Source: Micromonospora sp. NBC_01699 (GTDB lineage Bacteria; Actinomycetota; Actinomycetes; Mycobacteriales; Micromonosporaceae). From it: a DNA stretch of 64,000 nucleotides. The stretch is taken from contig NZ_CP109199.1 of NCBI RefSeq assembly GCF_036250065.1, positions 3,658,001-3,722,000 of the forward strand, read 5' to 3'. Positions 50,247 through 59,145 of the stretch are shown one piece after another; position 1 is the first letter of the stretch, and every line of letters begins with the position of its first letter. The notes under the pieces were generated by a model, which saw only the letters and a list, made by a program, of their open reading frames with translations, made no database searches and was not told where the DNA came from. The position numbers were made by a program, and so were the translations under genes.

Positions 50247-50888
50247 GTGTCGCGTCGGCCGGCGCGGGCAGACGACGCCCAGCCAACCGGGGGCACCGCC
50301 GCCCAGTCCCAGGACGCGGCGACCCGGGTGCTCACCATTCCCAACCTGATCAGCTTCGCCCGGCTGCTCGGCGTACCTCTTTTTCTCTATCTGCTGTTGG
50401 GGCCGCACGCGGACGTCGCGGCCCTGGTGGTCCTCGCGGTCGGCGGGACCACCGACTGGGTCGATGGTTACGTCGCCCGCCGGCTGCGTCAGGTCAGCCG
50501 GCTGGGGGAGTTGCTCGACCCGACCGCCGACCGGCTCTACATCCTGGCCACGCTGGTGGGGTTCACCATCCGTGAGATCGTGCCGTGGGAATTCACCGCC
50601 GCGCTGCTCGCCCGCGAGCTGGTGCTGCTGGTTTCCCTGGTGGTCCTGCGCCGCTACGGGTACGGTCCGCCGCCGGTGCACTATCTCGGTAAGACCGCCA
50701 CGTTCGTTCTGCTCGCCGCGTTCCCGACGCTGCTGCTTGCCGACGCGGTGCCGGGCGCCGCGACCGCTGCCGGCGCGATCGGTTGGGGGCTGGCCTGGTG
50801 GGGGCTGGTTCTCTACTGGGCCGCCGGGGTGTTCTACCTGATCCAGGCCGCGCGGCTGATCCGTACCTTCCGTCGGGAGGCCGGATGA
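50247..50888 (+). CDS. pgsA: CDP-alcohol phosphatidyltransferase
   Basis: 213 residues. The active-site motif D-x2-D-G-x2-A-R-x8-G-x3-D-x3-D is complete: DWVDGYVARRLRQVSRLGELLDPTAD (about 70-95). About six membrane helices. It makes a phospholipid headgroup bond from CDP-diacylglycerol; relatives include phosphatidylglycerophosphate synthase. The start GTG has GAGGGAGG upstream. It opens the conserved block matching Rv1822-Rv1832, and its stop overlaps the DUF881 gene (ATGA). Confidence 0.9.
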   Translation: MSRRPARADDAQPTGGTAAQSQDAATRVLTIPNLISFARLLGVPLFLYLLLGPHADVAALVVLAVGGTTDWVDGYVARRLRQVSRLGELLDPTADRLYILATLVGFTIREIVPWEFTAALLARELVLLVSLVVLRRYGYGPPPVHYLGKTATFVLLAAFPTLLLADAVPGAATAAGAIGWGLAWWGLVLYWAAGVFYLIQAARLIRTFRREAG

Positions 50889-51817
50889 GCACCGCCGGAC
50901 CCGGTCCGGAGCGCACGTACGCGCCGGACTTCCTCACGGAACTGTTCCGCAATCCGCTCGATCCCGGTTACTCGGATGCGGCGGAGAGCCGACGTGCGGG
51001 TCGGGGGCCGACCGGGTGGCGGCGGTCCACCATCCGGGTGGTGACCGTGATCACCCTGGCCGCGCTCGGTTTCCTGCTGGCCATCGCGTACCGGCAGACG
51101 ATCGAGGGGGAGCCGGGGCGCAGTCAGGCGCGGGCCGGGTTGGTGGCGCAGATCAAGCAGCGGGAGAGCGAGACCGATCAGTTGACCCGGCGGGCCGACG
51201 AGTTGCGCGCGGACGTGAACCGGCAGCGGGACGCGGCGTTGTCGGGCAGTGACGCGGCGCGGTTGCGTGATCTGGAGGCGGTGACCGGTCTGGGTCGGGT
51301 ACGGGGTGACGGTGTGGTGGTCCGGGTCGCCGACGGGCCGTCGGAGGCGGACGCGGTGACGGGTGCCGGTGGTACGAATCTCGGTAGGGTGCTCGACCGG
51401 GATCTACAGGACATCGCGAACGCCCTGTGGAGTGCGGGCGCGGAGGCGATTTCGATCAATGGTCAGCGGCTGACGGCGACGTCGACGATCCGGGCCGCCG
51501 GTGGTGCGATCCTGGTGGATTTCCGGCCGGTGACCGGGCCGTACGAGGTGTCGGCGATCGGGCCGGGTCAGTTGGAGCGTCGGTTCCGGGCCAGTGACGC
51601 GGCGAACGTGTTGCGTCAGGTCGCGGCCGAGCACGGTATGTCGTTCGGGGTGCGGGAGGTCGACGACCTGTTGTTGCCGGCGGCGAGTGAACCTCAACTG
51701 CGGTACGCGGTTCCCTCCGTGTCGCCGTCTGCGTCGCCTTCCGGGGCGGCGCGTTCGAACAGTCCGGCGTCGCCTGGCGCCGGGTCATCCCTCAGCCCGT
51801 CCGGAGGCGGCCGATGA
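50885..51817 (+). CDS. DUF881 family membrane protein 1
   Basis: 310 residues: a cytoplasmic N-terminus (ERTYAPDFLTELFRNPLDPGY), one membrane helix (VVTVITLAALGFLLAIAY, about 51-68), a coiled-coil stretch (QIKQRESETDQLTRRADELRADV) and the DUF881 domain (VTGLGRVRGDGVVVRVADG, DIANALWSAGAEAISINGQRL, GAILVDFRPVTGPYEVSAIGP). A Ser/Pro-rich tail ends it. Counterpart of Rv1823; function unknown, probably cell-envelope or division related. Overlaps both neighbours by ATGA. Confidence 0.9.
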   Translation: MSTAGPGPERTYAPDFLTELFRNPLDPGYSDAAESRRAGRGPTGWRRSTIRVVTVITLAALGFLLAIAYRQTIEGEPGRSQARAGLVAQIKQRESETDQLTRRADELRADVNRQRDAALSGSDAARLRDLEAVTGLGRVRGDGVVVRVADGPSEADAVTGAGGTNLGRVLDRDLQDIANALWSAGAEAISINGQRLTATSTIRAAGGAILVDFRPVTGPYEVSAIGPGQLERRFRASDAANVLRQVAAEHGMSFGVREVDDLLLPAASEPQLRYAVPSVSPSASPSGAARSNSPASPGAGSSLSPSGGGR

Positions 51818-52146
51818 TCCCCGTACTCGCGTTGCTCGCCGGCGTGGTGCTCGGCGTGGTGCTGGACCCGACGGTGCCGGCGGCGTTGCAGCCGTATCTG
51901 CCGATCGCGGTGGTCGCGGCGCTGGACGCGGTGTTCGGTGGGGTGCGGGCGAAGCTCGACGGGATCTTCGACGACAAGCAGTTCGTGATCTCGTTCATTT
52001 CGAATGTGCTGGTGGCGGGTGTGATCGTGTATCTGGGTGACCAGCTCGGTGTGGGTGGTCAGTTGTCCACCGGTGTGGTGGTCGTGCTCGGTGTCCGGAT
52101 CTTCGGCAATGTGGCGGCGATCCGTCGGCACCTGTTCCGGGCGTAG
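51814..52146 (+). CDS. sbp: small basic protein (Sbp, DUF1290)
   Basis: 110 residues with three membrane helices: MIPVLALLAGVVLGVVLDP, LPIAVVAALDAVFGGVRAKLDGIFDDKQFVISFISNVLVAGVIVYLGDQLGV and STGVVVVLGVRIFGNVAAIRRHLFRA. This matches the Bacillus/actinobacterial Sbp family, counterpart of Rv1824. It is always found between two DUF881 genes in actinobacteria. Confidence 0.92.
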   Translation: MIPVLALLAGVVLGVVLDPTVPAALQPYLPIAVVAALDAVFGGVRAKLDGIFDDKQFVISFISNVLVAGVIVYLGDQLGVGGQLSTGVVVVLGVRIFGNVAAIRRHLFRA

Positions 52147-52156
52147 GTTTCTGACG

Positions 52157-53158
52157 ATGAGCGACGAGCAGCGACAGTCGGGGTCCGACCCGGACGCGTC
52201 CGTACCCGGTGGGTCGGGTCCGGTGGATCGGTCGTCGGCGGGTCCGGCGGAGCGGGCCTCGGCCGAGGGTACGCGGGGTGGGCCGGAGTCGGCGGCGGTG
52301 CCGGGGGTCGACGGGGTCGGCGACGGGCCGACGGTCGACCTGGCGGCGGTGCGTCGGTCGGTGGGCGGCGGGGAGCGTCCGGTGGTGGATGCCGGGGTGG
52401 TCGACGACGATCCGCGGGAGGAGCCGGTCGCGGCGGCCGGTGGTGCGGTGCGGGGTTTGTCGTTTCGGTCGCGTTGGAGTGGTGCGAGTGTGATCATCGC
52501 GGTGCTGCTGGCTCTGCTCGGGTTCACGCTGGTGGTGCAGTTGAAGACGAATTCGGCGGATCCGGAGCTGGCGGCGACGCGGCAGGAGGATCTGGTGCGG
52601 ATTCTGTCGGATCTGGAGTCGCAGGAGGAGCGGCTGCGTCAGGACGTGGCGGGTCTGGAGGAGAGTCAGCGGCAGCTTGCCTCGGGTGCGCTGGGGCGGC
52701 AGGCGGCGTTGGACGAGGCGACGCGGCGGGCTGACGAGCTGGGTATTTTGGCGGGTACGTTGCCGGCGCGGGGTCCGGGGTTGACGGTGCGGTTCTCGGC
52801 GGGGTCGAAGTCGATCGAGGCGGCGACGGTGCTCGACGCGGTACAGGAGTTGCGTGGGGCGGGTGCGGAGGCGATGCAGATCGCCGGTGGGGGTGCGGTG
52901 GTACGCATCGTGGCCAGCACTTTCTTCCTGGATGGGGATGGGGGTATCACGGTGAGTGGGCGGAAGTTGGTTGGTCCGTACACGATCACGGTGATCGGTG
53001 ATCCATCGACGATGCGGACCGCGTTGAACATTCCGGGCGGGGTGGTGGCGTCGGTCAGTGGGGACGGCGGTAACGTGACCGTCCAAGAGCGGGAGGTGGT
53101 CGACGTGTCGACCCTGAGCGCTCCGTTGGACCTGAAGCACGCGCGCCCGGTCTCCTGA
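52157..53158 (+). CDS. DUF881 family membrane protein 2
   Basis: 333 residues. A long acidic, low-complexity N-terminus (about 1-105, Gly/Asp/Glu-rich) precedes one membrane helix (ASVIIAVLLALLGFTLVVQL), a coiled coil (VRILSDLESQEERLRQDVAGLEESQRQLASG) and the DUF881 domain (LAGTLPARGPGLTVRF, DAVQELRGAGAEAMQIAGGGAVVRIVASTFFLDGDGGITVSG, GPYTITVIGDPSTM). Counterpart of Rv1825. Its partner on the other side of sbp is the first DUF881 protein; the two may form a complex. Confidence 0.9.
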   Translation: MSDEQRQSGSDPDASVPGGSGPVDRSSAGPAERASAEGTRGGPESAAVPGVDGVGDGPTVDLAAVRRSVGGGERPVVDAGVVDDDPREEPVAAAGGAVRGLSFRSRWSGASVIIAVLLALLGFTLVVQLKTNSADPELAATRQEDLVRILSDLESQEERLRQDVAGLEESQRQLASGALGRQAALDEATRRADELGILAGTLPARGPGLTVRFSAGSKSIEAATVLDAVQELRGAGAEAMQIAGGGAVVRIVASTFFLDGDGGITVSGRKLVGPYTITVIGDPSTMRTALNIPGGVVASVSGDGGNVTVQEREVVDVSTLSAPLDLKHARPVS

Positions 53159-53222
53159 CCGGGCGCGGCCGTACCTTGTGGGGTGCGGTTACCGATCAGA
53201 GCGACGACGAAGGACGCGGCTG

Positions 53223-53603
53223 GTGATTCCTGAGGACCTGCGTTACACGGCCGAGCACGAGTGGGTGGCGGGCGACGGTAGTGGATCGGTGCGGGTGGGC
53301 ATTACCCACTTCGCGCAGGATGCGCTGGGTGACATCGTCTACGTGCAGCTTCCGGACGAGGGTGCCACGGTCGAGGCGGGTGAGTCGTTGGGTGAGATCG
53401 AGTCGACGAAGAGTGTTTCGGAGATCTACGCCCCGGTGAGTGGCACTGTGGTGGCGCGTAACGCCGATCTCGGCGATACGCCGGAGTTGATCAACAGTGA
53501 CCCGTACGGTGCGGGTTGGTTGCTGGAGATCGCTCCGGGTGGGCCGGCGGCGGTCGATGGTCTGCTGACCGCGGCGGCGTACCGGGAATTGACCGAAAGC
53601 TGA
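53223..53603 (+). CDS. gcvH: glycine cleavage system H protein
   Basis: 126 residues, lipoyl-domain fold. Starts IPEDLRYTAEHEWV; the lipoylated lysine is K63 in GEIESTKSVSEIYAPVSG; ends INSDPYGAGWLLEI. It carries the aminomethyl group between GcvP and GcvT. The GTG at 53223 is used. gcvP is 5.6 kb downstream in the same direction; gcvT is not in the window. Confidence 0.95.
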   Translation: MIPEDLRYTAEHEWVAGDGSGSVRVGITHFAQDALGDIVYVQLPDEGATVEAGESLGEIESTKSVSEIYAPVSGTVVARNADLGDTPELINSDPYGAGWLLEIAPGGPAAVDGLLTAAAYRELTES

Positions 53604-53814
53604 GTGTGGGCGCGCTCGGGCCGGGTTGTGTCCGCGCGTCTGGTTGCCCTGTATTTCGGCGCTGGCTAGGCTCGCTCAGTCGACCGAGAATCCAATAGTT
53701 GCGCGTTGTGGAATTGCCTTCCCTGGCACGGGTGAGCCAGCCGCTGGGCTTTAGAGCCCGGCGGCCAGACCCGCCACCCCCGACGCCGACCGAACAGATC
53801 CGTGAGGTGGTCCC

Positions 53815-54267
53815 ATGACGCGCCCAGACGACGAGTTCCCCCCACTCGACGTCACATCGACGCTCAACCTCGGTGCACTGGACGAAGTGCTGGAGGGACC
53901 GGATGCCGATGTTGTGCCGAGCCGGATGTCGGGGTCGTTGCCTCCGGGCATGGCGTTGCTCGTCGTTCGGCGTGGTCCGAATGCCGGGGCCCGGTTCCTG
54001 TTGGACCACGACGTGACGACCAGTGGTCGGCATCCTGACAGTGACATCTTCCTCGACGACGTGACGGTGTCGCGGCGGCATGCCGAGTTCCACCGGGACG
54101 GGGGTACGTTCACCGTCCGCGATGTGGGGAGTTTGAACGGCACGTACGTCAATCGGGAGCGGGTCGAGGCGGCTACCTTGAGCAATGGCGACGAGGTGCA
54201 GATCGGCAAGTTCCGGTTGGTCTTTATCGCCGGTCCGCGCCCGGAGGAGGAGGCCGGCCGGGGGTGA
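53815..54267 (+). CDS. garA: FHA-domain protein, GarA/OdhI type
   Basis: 150 residues. C-terminal FHA domain with the phosphothreonine-binding residues: LLVVRRGPNAGARFLLDHDVTTSGRHPDSDIFLDDVTVSRRHAEF and NGTYVNRERV (G-R, S-x-x-H, N-G). The N-terminal tail holds D-V-T-S-T-L, the position where GarA is phosphorylated by Ser/Thr kinases. In mycobacteria and corynebacteria this protein controls 2-oxoglutarate metabolism. Counterpart of Rv1827. Overlaps ftsR by 4 bases (GTGA). Confidence 0.9.
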   Translation: MTRPDDEFPPLDVTSTLNLGALDEVLEGPDADVVPSRMSGSLPPGMALLVVRRGPNAGARFLLDHDVTTSGRHPDSDIFLDDVTVSRRHAEFHRDGGTFTVRDVGSLNGTYVNRERVEAATLSNGDEVQIGKFRLVFIAGPRPEEEAGRG

Positions 54268-55031
54268 ATGAGCGTGCGGCAGCGGCTGCGCCCACGGCTT
54301 CGGCCGGCCGGGCCCAGCCGCTGATGAGCATCGGTGAGGTGCTGGCTCAACTGCGGGTGGAGTTTCCCGACACGACGATTTCGAAGCTGCGGTTCTTGGA
54401 GGCCGAGGGTCTGGTCGAGCCGCAGCGGACGCCGGCCGGCTACCGGAAGTACAGCTGGGAGGACGTGGCGCGGCTGCGGTTCGTGTTGACCGCGCAGCGG
54501 GATCAGTATCTGCCGTTGCGGGTGATTCGGCAGCAGTTGGAGGGTCTGGAGCAGGAGCCGGAGGTTCCGGGGCGGCAGCGGCCGGCGTTGGTGGCGGTTG
54601 GTCCGGCGGGTGAGGTTCCGGGTCGGGACGGTGCTGTTTCGGGTCCGGTGGAGTCGGCGGATACGCGGGTGACCCGGTCGGATCTGGTGGCGCGTACGGG
54701 GATCGACGATGTGACGTTGACGGAGTTGGAGCGGTTGGGGTTGATCGTGTCCCGGCCGCCGGGGTGGTACGACTCGGATGCGTTGGCGATCGCGCAGGCG
54801 GTGGCGGGGTTGGCGGCCTACGGGTTGGAGCCTCGTCATCTGCGGGCGTTCCGGTCGGCGGCGGATCGTGAGGTGGGTTTGTTCGAGCAGCTGATCGCGC
54901 CGTTGGCTCGGCAGAATGATCCGGCGGCGCGGGCTCGGGCGGCGGAGGCCGCGCGGGAGTTGGTCGGGTTGTCGCAGCAGTTGCACGCGGCTCTGGTGCG
55001 GGTGGGGTTGCGGACGATGTTGGGTCGTTGA
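54264..55031 (+). CDS. ftsR: MerR-family regulator, FtsR (Rv1828) type
   Basis: 255 residues. MerR winged helix at about 24-95: MSIGEVLAQLRVEFPDTTISKLRFLEAEGLVEPQRTPAGYRKYSWEDVARLRFVL. A second winged-helix-like half (SDLVARTGIDDVTLTELERLGLIVSRPPGWYDSDALAIAQAVAGLAAYGLEPRHLRAFRSAADREVGLFEQL) is the hallmark of this subfamily. In Corynebacterium FtsR activates ftsZ. The GTG overlaps the garA stop. Confidence 0.9.
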   Translation: MNERAAAAAPTASAGRAQPLMSIGEVLAQLRVEFPDTTISKLRFLEAEGLVEPQRTPAGYRKYSWEDVARLRFVLTAQRDQYLPLRVIRQQLEGLEQEPEVPGRQRPALVAVGPAGEVPGRDGAVSGPVESADTRVTRSDLVARTGIDDVTLTELERLGLIVSRPPGWYDSDALAIAQAVAGLAAYGLEPRHLRAFRSAADREVGLFEQLIAPLARQNDPAARARAAEAARELVGLSQQLHAALVRVGLRTMLGR

Positions 55032-55246
55032 TCCGGCGTCGGTGCGGTGGGAAAGATCTGCGGTCGCGGGCGTGCCGTAGGCTTCGCGGGGTAACCCCTG
55101 TGGGGCGTGCGACGGTGCGGCGGCGCGCGTGGGACGGCTGTCTCGCGGCCCGTGTACCGTGCAGGTGAAGGGGCCGGTCGCGGTGGCGCAGTGGTTTGGT
55201 CGCCGGGTCACGGTGCTGGGGAAGACACAACGACACGGAGGCGGCG

Positions 55247-55711
55247 GTGCGCGAGCTGAGCGTGGTCGGGGTTCGGGTGGAGCTGCCCAGCAACCAGCCG
55301 ATCGTCCTGCTCAGGGAGGTCGAGGGTGACCGTTACCTGCCGATCTGGATCGGTGCGGTGGAGGCGACCGCGATCGCGTACGAGCAGCAGGGGGTCAAGC
55401 CGGCGCGGCCGTTGACCCATGATCTGTTGCGGGACATCCTGGCGGCGCTGGAGGCGCCGTTGCGGGCGGTGGAGATCACCGAGTTGAAGGAGAACGTCTA
55501 CTACGCCGACCTGTTGATCGGGGATGGGCTGCGGGTTTCGGCGCGGCCGAGTGACTCGATCGCGTTGGCGTTGCGGGTGGGTGCGCCGATCAGGTGCGCG
55601 GAGCAGGTGCTGAGCGAGGCCGGGATCGTTATTCCTGATGAGCAGGAGGACGAGGTCGAGAAGTTCCGGGAGTTTCTGGAGCAGGTTCAGCCGGAGGATT
55701 TCGCGGGTTGA
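55247..55711 (+). CDS. bifunctional nuclease family protein (DUF151)
   Basis: 154 residues: VRELSVVGVRVELPSNQPIVLLREVEGDRYLPIWIGAVEATAIAYEQQGVKPARPLTHDLL and ENVYYADLLI..., RPSDSIALALRVGAPI, ending EKFREFLEQVQPEDFA. This is the full DUF151 domain, counterpart of Rv1829. Proposed nuclease activity rests on plant and thermophile homologues. The GTG at 55247 has GGAGGCGG upstream. Confidence 0.9.
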   Translation: MRELSVVGVRVELPSNQPIVLLREVEGDRYLPIWIGAVEATAIAYEQQGVKPARPLTHDLLRDILAALEAPLRAVEITELKENVYYADLLIGDGLRVSARPSDSIALALRVGAPIRCAEQVLSEAGIVIPDEQEDEVEKFREFLEQVQPEDFAG

Positions 55712-55901
55712 TCGTGCGGGGCCCCGCGCCGGGGTTCCGGTTGTGCGTTGACGTGCCCCGGTGCGGCGTGTGGTGCCGTGTGTGCGGCGTGTCGCGCTGG
55801 TTGCTGCGGCTTTTCGGTTCGGTGTCGCTATAGGGTTGCCTTGTCGAGGGGTGCACGTCCCGGAAACGACGTGTCACCGCACTGGCGGGGAGGTTGTCCG
55901 G

Positions 55902-56501
55902 ATGCACGAGCCACAGGACCCTGATCCGGGGACATCAGATCATCGCCACACTGACGGCGGCGGGCCGGTTGATCCCTTCGTGGAGGGCGACGGTGCGGTC
56001 GGGTACCGCGGGGTGACGGCCTGTTCCGCGGTGGGTATCAGTTACCGGCAGTTGGACTACTGGGCGCGTACGACGTTGGTGGTGCCGAGTATCCGGGACG
56101 CGTCGGGTTCGGGTACGCAGCGGCTTTATTCGTTCCGGGATCTGGTGGTGCTCAAGGTGGTCAAGCGGTTGCTTGACGCCGGGGTGTCGTTGCAGAACAT
56201 CCGGAAGGCGATCGAGGCGTTGCGGTCGCGCGGGGTCGGGGATCTCGCCGGCATCACGTTGATCTCGGATGGTACGACGGTGTACGAGTGCCGGTCCCCC
56301 GAGGAGGTCGTCGACCTGTTGCAGGGCGGCCAGGGCGTGTTCGGGATCGCCATCGGTGGTGCGTTCAAGGAGATCCAGGGGTCGTTGTCGCATCTGCCGG
56401 CGGAGCCGGCCGGGGGTGTGCAGCCGATCGGTGTGCCAGCGGAGCCGGCCGGGTCCGGGGATGAGTTGGCTGCCCGGCGGGCTCGGCGACGGGCCGGCTG
56501 A
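55902..56501 (+). CDS. MerR-family transcriptional regulator (Rv1830-like)
   Basis: 199 residues. An acidic N-terminal tail is followed by a MerR HTH: GVTACSAVGISYRQLDYWARTTLVVPS, GSGTQRLYSFRDLVVLKVVKRLLDAGVSLQNIRKAIEALRSRG. The C-terminal part (LISDGTTVYECRSPEEVVDLLQGGQGVFGIAIGGAFKEIQGSL) is characteristic of the Rv1830 type. The ATG at 55902 has GGGGAGG upstream. Position in the block agrees with Rv1830. Confidence 0.88.
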   Translation: MHEPQDPDPGTSDHRHTDGGGPVDPFVEGDGAVGYRGVTACSAVGISYRQLDYWARTTLVVPSIRDASGSGTQRLYSFRDLVVLKVVKRLLDAGVSLQNIRKAIEALRSRGVGDLAGITLISDGTTVYECRSPEEVVDLLQGGQGVFGIAIGGAFKEIQGSLSHLPAEPAGGVQPIGVPAEPAGSGDELAARRARRRAG

Positions 56502-56534
56502 CCGGTTGTCGGTGCCGGCGGCGACAATGTGCTG

Positions 56535-57257
56535 ATGTCGCCTGTCGAGGGTCGGTCCCGTTGGGTTCTTCGTCCGGTGTCCGTGGTGGTGTTGCTGCGT
56601 CGGTGGTGGCGCCGGTTGTTGGTGGCCGCTGTCGCGGTGGTGCTGCTGGGGTTGTCGTCGGTGGTCGGTAGCGCGATCTGGGTGGATCGGTCGTCGCGGG
56701 CGCACGTGTTCGACCTGGCCGGGGTGCCGGCTGCTCCGGTGGTGCTGGTGCTCGGGGCGCAGGTGGCCGCCGACGGGACGCCGGCCCCGTTCCTGGCAGC
56801 CAGGTTGCAGTTGGCGAAGGAGTTGTACGACGCCGGTAAGGCCCGGGTGGTGTTGGTGTCGGGGGATCACCGGCGGTACGAGTACGACGAGCCGGGGGCG
56901 ATGCGGCGGTGGTTGGTGGACCGGGGTGTGCCGGCGTCGCGGGTGGTGCAGGATCACGCGGGGTTCGACACCTACGACTCGTGTCTGCGGGCGTCGCGGG
57001 TGTTCGGGGTGCGGCAGGTGATCGTGGTGACGCAGGGTTTCCATGTCGAGCGGGCGGTGGCGGTGTGCCGGCAGGTGGGGTTGGACGCGGTCGGGGTCGG
57101 GGACGATTCGGTGAGCCGGTTCGGGCGGGCCTGGCGGTGGGGGAGTTTCCGGGAGCGGTTCGCGGCGGTGAAGGCGGTGTACGACGTGGTGAGTCGTCGG
57201 GATCCGGTGTTCCTCGGTCCACGTGAGTCGAGTGTGGACGACGCGTTGCGTGGTTGA
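56535..57257 (+). CDS. YdcF/SanA-like DUF218 membrane protein
   Basis: 240 residues: one N-terminal helix (LLVAAVAVVLLGLSSVVGSAIWV) then an external DUF218 domain: APVVLVLGAQVAADGTPAPFLAARLQLAKELYDAGKARVVLVSGDHRR, YDEPGAMRRWLVDRGVPASRVVQDHAGFDTYDSCLRASRVFGVRQVIVVTQGFHVERAVAVCRQVGLDAVGV. Related to E. coli SanA, which affects envelope permeability. A GTG two codons upstream (56529) is an alternative start. Confidence 0.85.
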   Translation: MSPVEGRSRWVLRPVSVVVLLRRWWRRLLVAAVAVVLLGLSSVVGSAIWVDRSSRAHVFDLAGVPAAPVVLVLGAQVAADGTPAPFLAARLQLAKELYDAGKARVVLVSGDHRRYEYDEPGAMRRWLVDRGVPASRVVQDHAGFDTYDSCLRASRVFGVRQVIVVTQGFHVERAVAVCRQVGLDAVGVGDDSVSRFGRAWRWGSFRERFAAVKAVYDVVSRRDPVFLGPRESSVDDALRG

Positions 57258-57267
57258 CGCCCCGGTG

Positions 57268-57310
57268 CCGTCGGTGTCGCACCCCCGCCCGGGGGGTGCG
57301 ACACCGACGG
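57268..57310. terminator. bidirectional hairpin terminator
   Basis: 18-bp stem CCGTCGGTGTCGCACCCC / GGGGTGCGACACCGACGG with a 7-base loop, between convergent genes. Confidence 0.85.
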
Positions 57311-57316
57311 GGTTGG

Positions 57317-58315
57317 TCACTCCGTGGCGTACTGCTCGATTTCGGTGAGTTCCTCGTCGCTGAGGTCGACGTTGTCGAGGGCGGCGATGTTGTCCTCAAG
57401 CTGGGTGACGCTGCTGGCGCCGATGATGAGGCTGGTCATCCGGGGGTCGCGCAGCGCCCAGACGAGGGCGAGTTGGGCGAGGGTCTGACCGCGCCGGACG
57501 GCGATGTCGTTGAGGGCCCGGACCTTGGTCATGGTGGCCTCGTCGAGGTTGCTCTCGTTGAGGAAGACGCTGGTCGCGACGCGGGAGTCGGCGGGGACTC
57601 CGTGTAGGTAGCGGTCGGTCAACAGGCCCTGGGCGAGCGGGCTGAAGGCGATGCACCCGGCGCCGACCTGTTCGAGGGTGTCGAGCAGTTTGTCGCGTTC
57701 GATCCACCGGTTGACCATCGAGTACGACGGCTGGTGCAGCACCAGTGGGGTGCCGAGGTCACGCAGGATCGCGGCGGCTTTCGCGGTCTGCTCGGCGGTG
57801 TAGTTGGAGATGCCGACGTACTGGGCCTTGCCGGCGCGGACGACGGCGTCGAGGGCGCCCATCGTCTCCTCCAGCGGGGTGTCGGGGTCGGGCCGGTGGC
57901 TGTAGAAGATGTCGACGTAGTCCAGGCCGAGGCGGCGCAGTGACTGGTCCAGGGACGCGACGAGGTACTTGCGGGAGCCCCATTCGCCGTACGGGCCGGG
58001 CCACATGTTGTATCCGGCCTTGGTGGAGATGACGAGTTCGTCGCGGTAGGGGGCGAAGTCGGTGGCCAGGACGCGGCCGAAGTTCTCCTCGGCGGAGCCG
58101 GGCGGCGGGCCGTAGTTGTTGGCCAGGTCGAAGTGGGTGACGCCGAGGTCGAAGGCGCGGCGGACGATGTCGCGTTGCCGCTGCCAGGGGCGTTCGTGGC
58201 CGAAGTTGTGCCACAGGCCCAGGGAGATCGGGGGCAGACGCAGGCCGCTCGCGCCGGCGCGGTTGTAGGTTGTCGAGTCGTAGCGGCCGGGGGCTGCGGT
58301 GTAGGTGACGGTCAC
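57317..58315 (-). CDS. aldo/keto reductase, YghZ (L-glyceraldehyde 3-phosphate reductase) type
   Basis: 332 residues, TIM-barrel AKR. The catalytic tetrad is visible: Asp and Tyr in THFDLANNYGPPPGSAEENFG, Lys in VISTKAGYNMWPGPYGEWGSRKYL, His in DIFYSHRPDPDTP. Cofactor-binding end: LIIGASSVTQLEDNIAAL. The wording NNYGPPPGSAEENFG and MWPGPYGEWGSRKYL matches YghZ. It lies 51 bases downstream of an HxlR regulator on the same strand. Confidence 0.93.
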   Translation of the reverse strand: MTVTYTAAPGRYDSTTYNRAGASGLRLPPISLGLWHNFGHERPWQRQRDIVRRAFDLGVTHFDLANNYGPPPGSAEENFGRVLATDFAPYRDELVISTKAGYNMWPGPYGEWGSRKYLVASLDQSLRRLGLDYVDIFYSHRPDPDTPLEETMGALDAVVRAGKAQYVGISNYTAEQTAKAAAILRDLGTPLVLHQPSYSMVNRWIERDKLLDTLEQVGAGCIAFSPLAQGLLTDRYLHGVPADSRVATSVFLNESNLDEATMTKVRALNDIAVRRGQTLAQLALVWALRDPRMTSLIIGASSVTQLEDNIAALDNVDLSDEELTEIEQYATE

Positions 58316-58366
58316 GGTCCCAGCCTATTGACCGGTGGCCGTCCGGGGGCGGTGGGGTTTGCTGGG

Positions 58367-58786
58367 TCAGCAGCGGGTCGGGTCGTCGGGTGTGCCGGCC
58401 GGGTGGTGTGTCCGGTCGTAGTCGGTTCGGGCGGCGGCGATGGTGGCCCGGTGGCGTTCGGCCCACCGGGTGAGGGCGAGCAGGGTGTCGTGTAGTTCGC
58501 GGGCCATGTCGGTGGCGGTGTATTCGACCCTGGGTGGCACGGTGGCGTGGACGGTGCGGATGAGCAGGCCGTCGCGTTCGAGGTTGCGCAGGGTCAGGGT
58601 GAGCATGCGGCGGCTGATGCCCTCGATGCGGCGTTCGAGTTCGGTGAACCGGACCGGGCCGTGGGTGGCGGCGACGATGATCCCGATGCTCCATTTGCCG
58701 CCGACCCGGTCCAGGACGTGCCGGACGGTGCAGTCGTCCCGGGTCGGGGCGGGTGTTGCCGACCCGTGGTGGGGTCCGGGTGCCAT
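58367..58786 (-). CDS. HxlR-family transcriptional regulator
   Basis: 139 residues, winged helix: CTVRHVLDRVGGKWSIGIIVAATHGPVRFTELERRIEGISRRMLTLTLRNLERDGLLIRTVHATVPPRVEYTATDMARELHDTLLALTRWAERH. The conserved Cys (D-D-C-T-V) is the redox/electrophile sensor in characterised relatives. It precedes the aldo/keto reductase gene and probably regulates it, a common aldehyde-response pairing. The stretch from 58787 to the riboswitch shows no other gene. Confidence 0.92.
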   Translation of the reverse strand: MAPGPHHGSATPAPTRDDCTVRHVLDRVGGKWSIGIIVAATHGPVRFTELERRIEGISRRMLTLTLRNLERDGLLIRTVHATVPPRVEYTATDMARELHDTLLALTRWAERHRATIAAARTDYDRTHHPAGTPDDPTRC

Positions 58787-59049
58787 GAGACGTCCTCCGT
58801 TTTGCGGCGCCCATGGTCACGGCGTGGTGCAGGTAACAGGACATGGCCGCTGTCACGAACAGTATCCCGGCCGGCACGTTCGTCGCTCCGAGGGCCGATC
58901 CGGGCCGGGTGCCGGGGTCCGGTCGTCACCCGCTCGGGCGTTTTCGACGGATTCAGCCGGGCGGGGGAGACGGGGCCCGGGGGTACGTCGACTGTTGCCC
59001 GATACCCGCCCGAAACAGACCCGCTGGTAGCGTTGACCACGCCGGTAAC

Positions 59050-59145
59050 ACCCGCGTGGGAGAGACCGCCCGGCTTGCCGGGCGGCGCCGAAGGGGCAAA
59101 TCCTCCCCGGAACCTCTCAGGCAAAAGGACCTCGTGGGCAGGCGA
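59050..59145 (+). ncRNA. glycine riboswitch (single aptamer) upstream of gcvP
   Basis: Conserved core is present: GTGGGAGAG ... GCCGAAGGGGCAAATCC ... CCTCTCAGGCAAAAGGACC. GAGAG pairs with CTCTC around the GCCGAAGGGGCAA element. A GC hairpin (ACCGCCCGGCTTGCCGGGCGGC) fills the variable stem. No second aptamer follows before the gcvP start at 59221, unlike the usual tandem arrangement. Glycine binding would raise gcvP expression. Confidence 0.9.
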